Below, piece by piece: positions 61,071 to 64,000 of a DNA stretch of 64,000 bases (positions are counted from its first letter, which is position 1; every line of letters starts with the position of its first letter). The notes under the pieces are model-generated. The model was given only the letters and a program-made list of their open reading frames with translations, ran no database searches and had not been told where the DNA came from. A program made the position numbers and the translations under genes. Origin of the DNA: Branchiostoma floridae (taxonomy: Eukaryota > Chordata > Leptocardii > Amphioxiformes > Branchiostomatidae); contig NC_049991.1 of assembly GCF_000003815.2 (NCBI RefSeq), positions 9,866,506 through 9,930,505 of the forward strand. Direction: 5' to 3'.

Positions 61071-64000
61071 ATTTTCTACGTCTACGTTGGGGTGTCTGTA
61101 GTCCTCACTATCACCAAAAGCCACGTTTTTAGTCACAATGCATAAAGCATCGCTTCTTTTGTTTCAGTCAAATCGGGTTGTTAGGGTGTTGCAAAATCTT
61201 CTTCTCCTCACAGAGCATGATTTTCGTGTTCCTATCAGTGAAAAACATCCAGCTTCAGTACGTCACTTAGACTAATTTTGTTTTCCTTAAGGCCCCAGGA
61301 GACCATTCGCTGTAATTGATACTTAAAAAACACGTCATATACTAAACTCCCATCAAGTAAAATGAATGTAGTCAGAACAACAACATCGTCACGTTGAAAA
61401 TGCAGTTAATGAAAGTAGTCTGAAGGGGGCACGAAGAAAATAATAGATTTTTACATAAAACCGACGTTTAGATGTCTACCAGAAGAAGTGTGATAAACTA
61501 GACTACAGTAATAACTAGACTAAATGTTAAGAAACTAGAGTGACAAGAAATCTAGAGTATTTCTTATTGCCAGAAAGTATAGACTAATGAGCATTTAGAC
61601 GATGACGTGTATCTTTGTGTCAATCGTGTCAATAGGACCGGACATTTAGAAAAATATAGACCAAAGCGGAAAAGGGTTGGTGGTTTTCTTGTCCCTAAGG
61701 GCAGGAAACGGACATCAATATTGCTTGCGTCAATGAAAATTGAATATCAAAATAGGAATACGAAATAAGACATCAGATTTCTTTCTTCATATGTAGGCTA
61801 TCTCTGTATATAATGTTGGATCGTTTAGACGAGGTATCGATATCCCAAACCTTCAAAATCATATTCTTTATCATTATAATGATTAGGGGTAAAATAAAGT
61901 CTTGCTTTTGCACCATTTTACCGAATCATCGTCAGAGTTAGGATTGACAAGAACATGTGGTTATTCAAAGACTATAAAACAAAATATCGTGTCAATAGTG
62001 ACAGAAAAATCCTGTCAATAGTAGCGAAAATCCTACTATCCAGTCAATAGAGCAAAAATGTTGTTGAGAAGAATATCCCGTCAATAGCCTCGGCTTTTGC
62101 CACAGATGTTTATCAGCATAAATCGGAATGGTGAGTCTGGTCAAGATTTATTCTACATTACACTTTATTAGCATTTTTCTTTGAATTCACAATCTTAGAA
62201 ATAGTCGTAATTGCTTTGATATTTGGTACACAAAGACATTAACCGAGAAATCATCCCCAAACCAACCTCTTACCGAATATGGTTAACAAAACAAACAGTC
62301 AAGATCAAACGAAAAGATAGTAGTCGACAGCAAAGAAGTTGCCAATGTAGCAGTTGGCAGTACAGAAGCCCCATCTATCGAGACTTGTTATCATTGCAAC
62401 TGCGATATCAACCGTGCGAAATAGAGTGCCGACGTCTGTTTGCCCAGGTATATGGGGGTTTGCAGCCGCGGTGCTCTGTAATTTCAAACCTGAAGATACT
62501 GGTGATACTGATACTTCTTTGCACGATATTAGGGGCTCTTCCGAAATCATCATGATATGGGCCACCATAAGAGGTGCCTTTAGTATTGTGTGCGATTAGC
62601 TTGACCGAAGGCTACAGGGAAAAGATGCCTTTTTGCGAAAATGTTGCATTTCTAGTTCGATCTTAATTTTTTCTCTTTTCTTCGCTCTTTTATATTCGCA
62701 AAGAGCGCACTGATTTACCACACCGATGGCCTACTCGTAGTTTCACAGCATGTCGACGCCGCTGGTAGAAATAGAGCACAAAATCTAGGCCATACAAGAA
62801 AGCGACTGGCTCCTTTGTAAATACGTCAAAGCTCTTGTTGATGAAATGGGTTCACTGACATGGCACTTCAAGAGACNNNNNNNNNNNNNNNNNNNNNNNN
62901 NNNNNNNNNNNNNNNNNNNNNNNNNNNNNNNNNNNNNNNNNNNNNNNNNNNNNNNNNNNNNNNNNNNNNNNNNNNNNNNNNNNNNNNNNNNNNNNNNNNN
63001 NNNNNNNNNNNNNNNNNNNNNNNNNNNNNNNNNNNNNNNNNNNNNNNNNNNNNNNNNNNNNNNNATTAGTCTGAATTATTTTGAATAAAAGAATACTCTG
63101 AGCCACAATAATTAAATTATTTTCAAAAAATTGACTAAGAAAATACTCATTTATTTGAATTTCTTTGAATATTTTAGAAACATTTTGAAAGTAACTGTAC
63201 AAAAATATCTTTATTTAGAATAATTGTGAAACCTCTCTGTGGTTATTTCACATTTACAAATATTTACAAAAAATGGTAAACCTGGCCAAATGGTAAAATT
63301 AGTTTATTGCCCCCATAAAAGTAAGCCCTATTGTTGCATCTGTATATTTTTAGATTTCACTGCTGGGCACTGGTGGATCCTTTGTGGTGGGCCATTGTTG
63401 CATGGCACCCAACCATACTTTGCAAGGATGTGTGAATTGCTATCTTCCCAGCCCACCGAACCGTTTACAAAAAATGGTAGAAAATGGTAAATAATGGTAG
63501 AATGCTGTTATCATTATTTAGAAACCATTAGAAGTATCAAATTCCACACCATGAATATATCCAAAGTTTTGCAAGACCAGGGAAATATTTATAAAGTTGA
63601 AACAGTGTTAAAAATATTTCTGAAGTATCAAATGTCCTAGACATATAATTACAAAACTTATAATCAATTCTAAACAATGGCAACAAACATCCGCATGGTG
63701 TCTTGGAATGGACTCTACAAGAAGCTTATGTATTTCTAGAAATACGAAAATGTAGCTAAATATCACGTCACCGTTCCACCACCGGTAGGAGCTACTTGTT
63801 GAAAGCGAAAGAACTGCATTCACATTTAAAGACAATAGCTAGCTATAGAAAAATTGGAAAATATAGGCGTACAATATCTAACAGCTTTTCATTTGGATAG
63901 GGAAACAATACAGCCTTTGTAGGTACATCAGGTGTTGTTAATACGAGATGTTTACGTTCTAGAGCCTGAAGCCCAACACCTTTAGTCGCACGGAATGTAA
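61071..64000. other. Gene-free right end of the window
   Basis: AT-rich. Contains an unusual recurrence of gtcaatag at about 61990-62100 and a gap at 62877-63064. Overlapping open frames at 62223-62599 on both strands show no family signal. No exon recognised. Confidence 0.45.
62877..63064. other. Assembly gap (188 N)
   Basis: N-run in gene-free, AT-rich DNA. Confidence 1.

Noticed and set aside
62223-62599. Overlapping frames of 80-110 codons on both strands
   Set aside because: No recognisable domain, no splice context and no codon bias; possibly an unrecognised repeat.

Overview
This is animal nuclear DNA. It is intron-rich, with GT-AG introns, vertebrate-like protein-coding exons in a sea of short inverted-repeat elements, LINE fragments and mini- and microsatellites. 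The protein repertoire (BPTF, FMO, ABAT, TRMT1) together with the repeat style suggests an invertebrate deuterostome, most likely an amphioxus (Branchiostoma). That assignment is inference; nothing in the window proves the species. There are four N-runs (6618-6717, 20035-20209, 21408-21507, 62877-63064).

Layout. (1) 597-2037, plus: the last three exons of BPTF, the PHD-bromodomain subunit of the NURF remodeler. (2) 2038-14266: 3' UTR, then gene-free DNA holding a 5'-truncated LINE with a clear 14-bp target duplication and a decayed tandem array of a unit about 1.2 kb long (4600-9900). (3) 14374-23896, plus: a complete nine-exon flavin-containing monooxygenase (547 aa). (4) 26909-35276, minus, convergent with the FMO: a complete 15-exon mitochondrial 4-aminobutyrate aminotransferase (ABAT, 500 aa by my splicing). 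(5) 38659-50011, minus: a complete 16-coding-exon tRNA (guanine26-N2)-dimethyltransferase (TRMT1, 653 aa), with a probable noncoding first exon near 50524-50582. (6) 50600-56682: gene-free, with several mobile-element remnants. (7) 56683-57108, minus: a small unidentified protein with a strong Kozak start and a myristoylation/palmitoylation-like N terminus. (8) 57780-61070: a two-copy tandem segmental duplication, the second copy loaded with insertions. (9) 61070-64000: no gene seen.

The most striking structure is in TRMT1. Two separate tandem arrays (42175-43950, about 34 units, mostly 56 bp; 46172-46640, seven 68-bp units plus one displaced unit) are each built from the same kind of DNA: the last 20-29 bases of an intron, its AG acceptor, and the first 36-39 bases of the following exon. 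Every unit I read still carries the acceptor and the exon start, so the spliceosome faces a ladder of near-identical 3' splice sites, of which only the gene-proximal one leads into a complete exon. A third minisatellite (56448-56690) supplies the stop codon of the small gene next to it. The genes themselves are unrelated housekeeping or metabolic loci (chromatin remodeling, xenobiotic oxidation, GABA catabolism, tRNA modification); I see no operon-like logic linking them.
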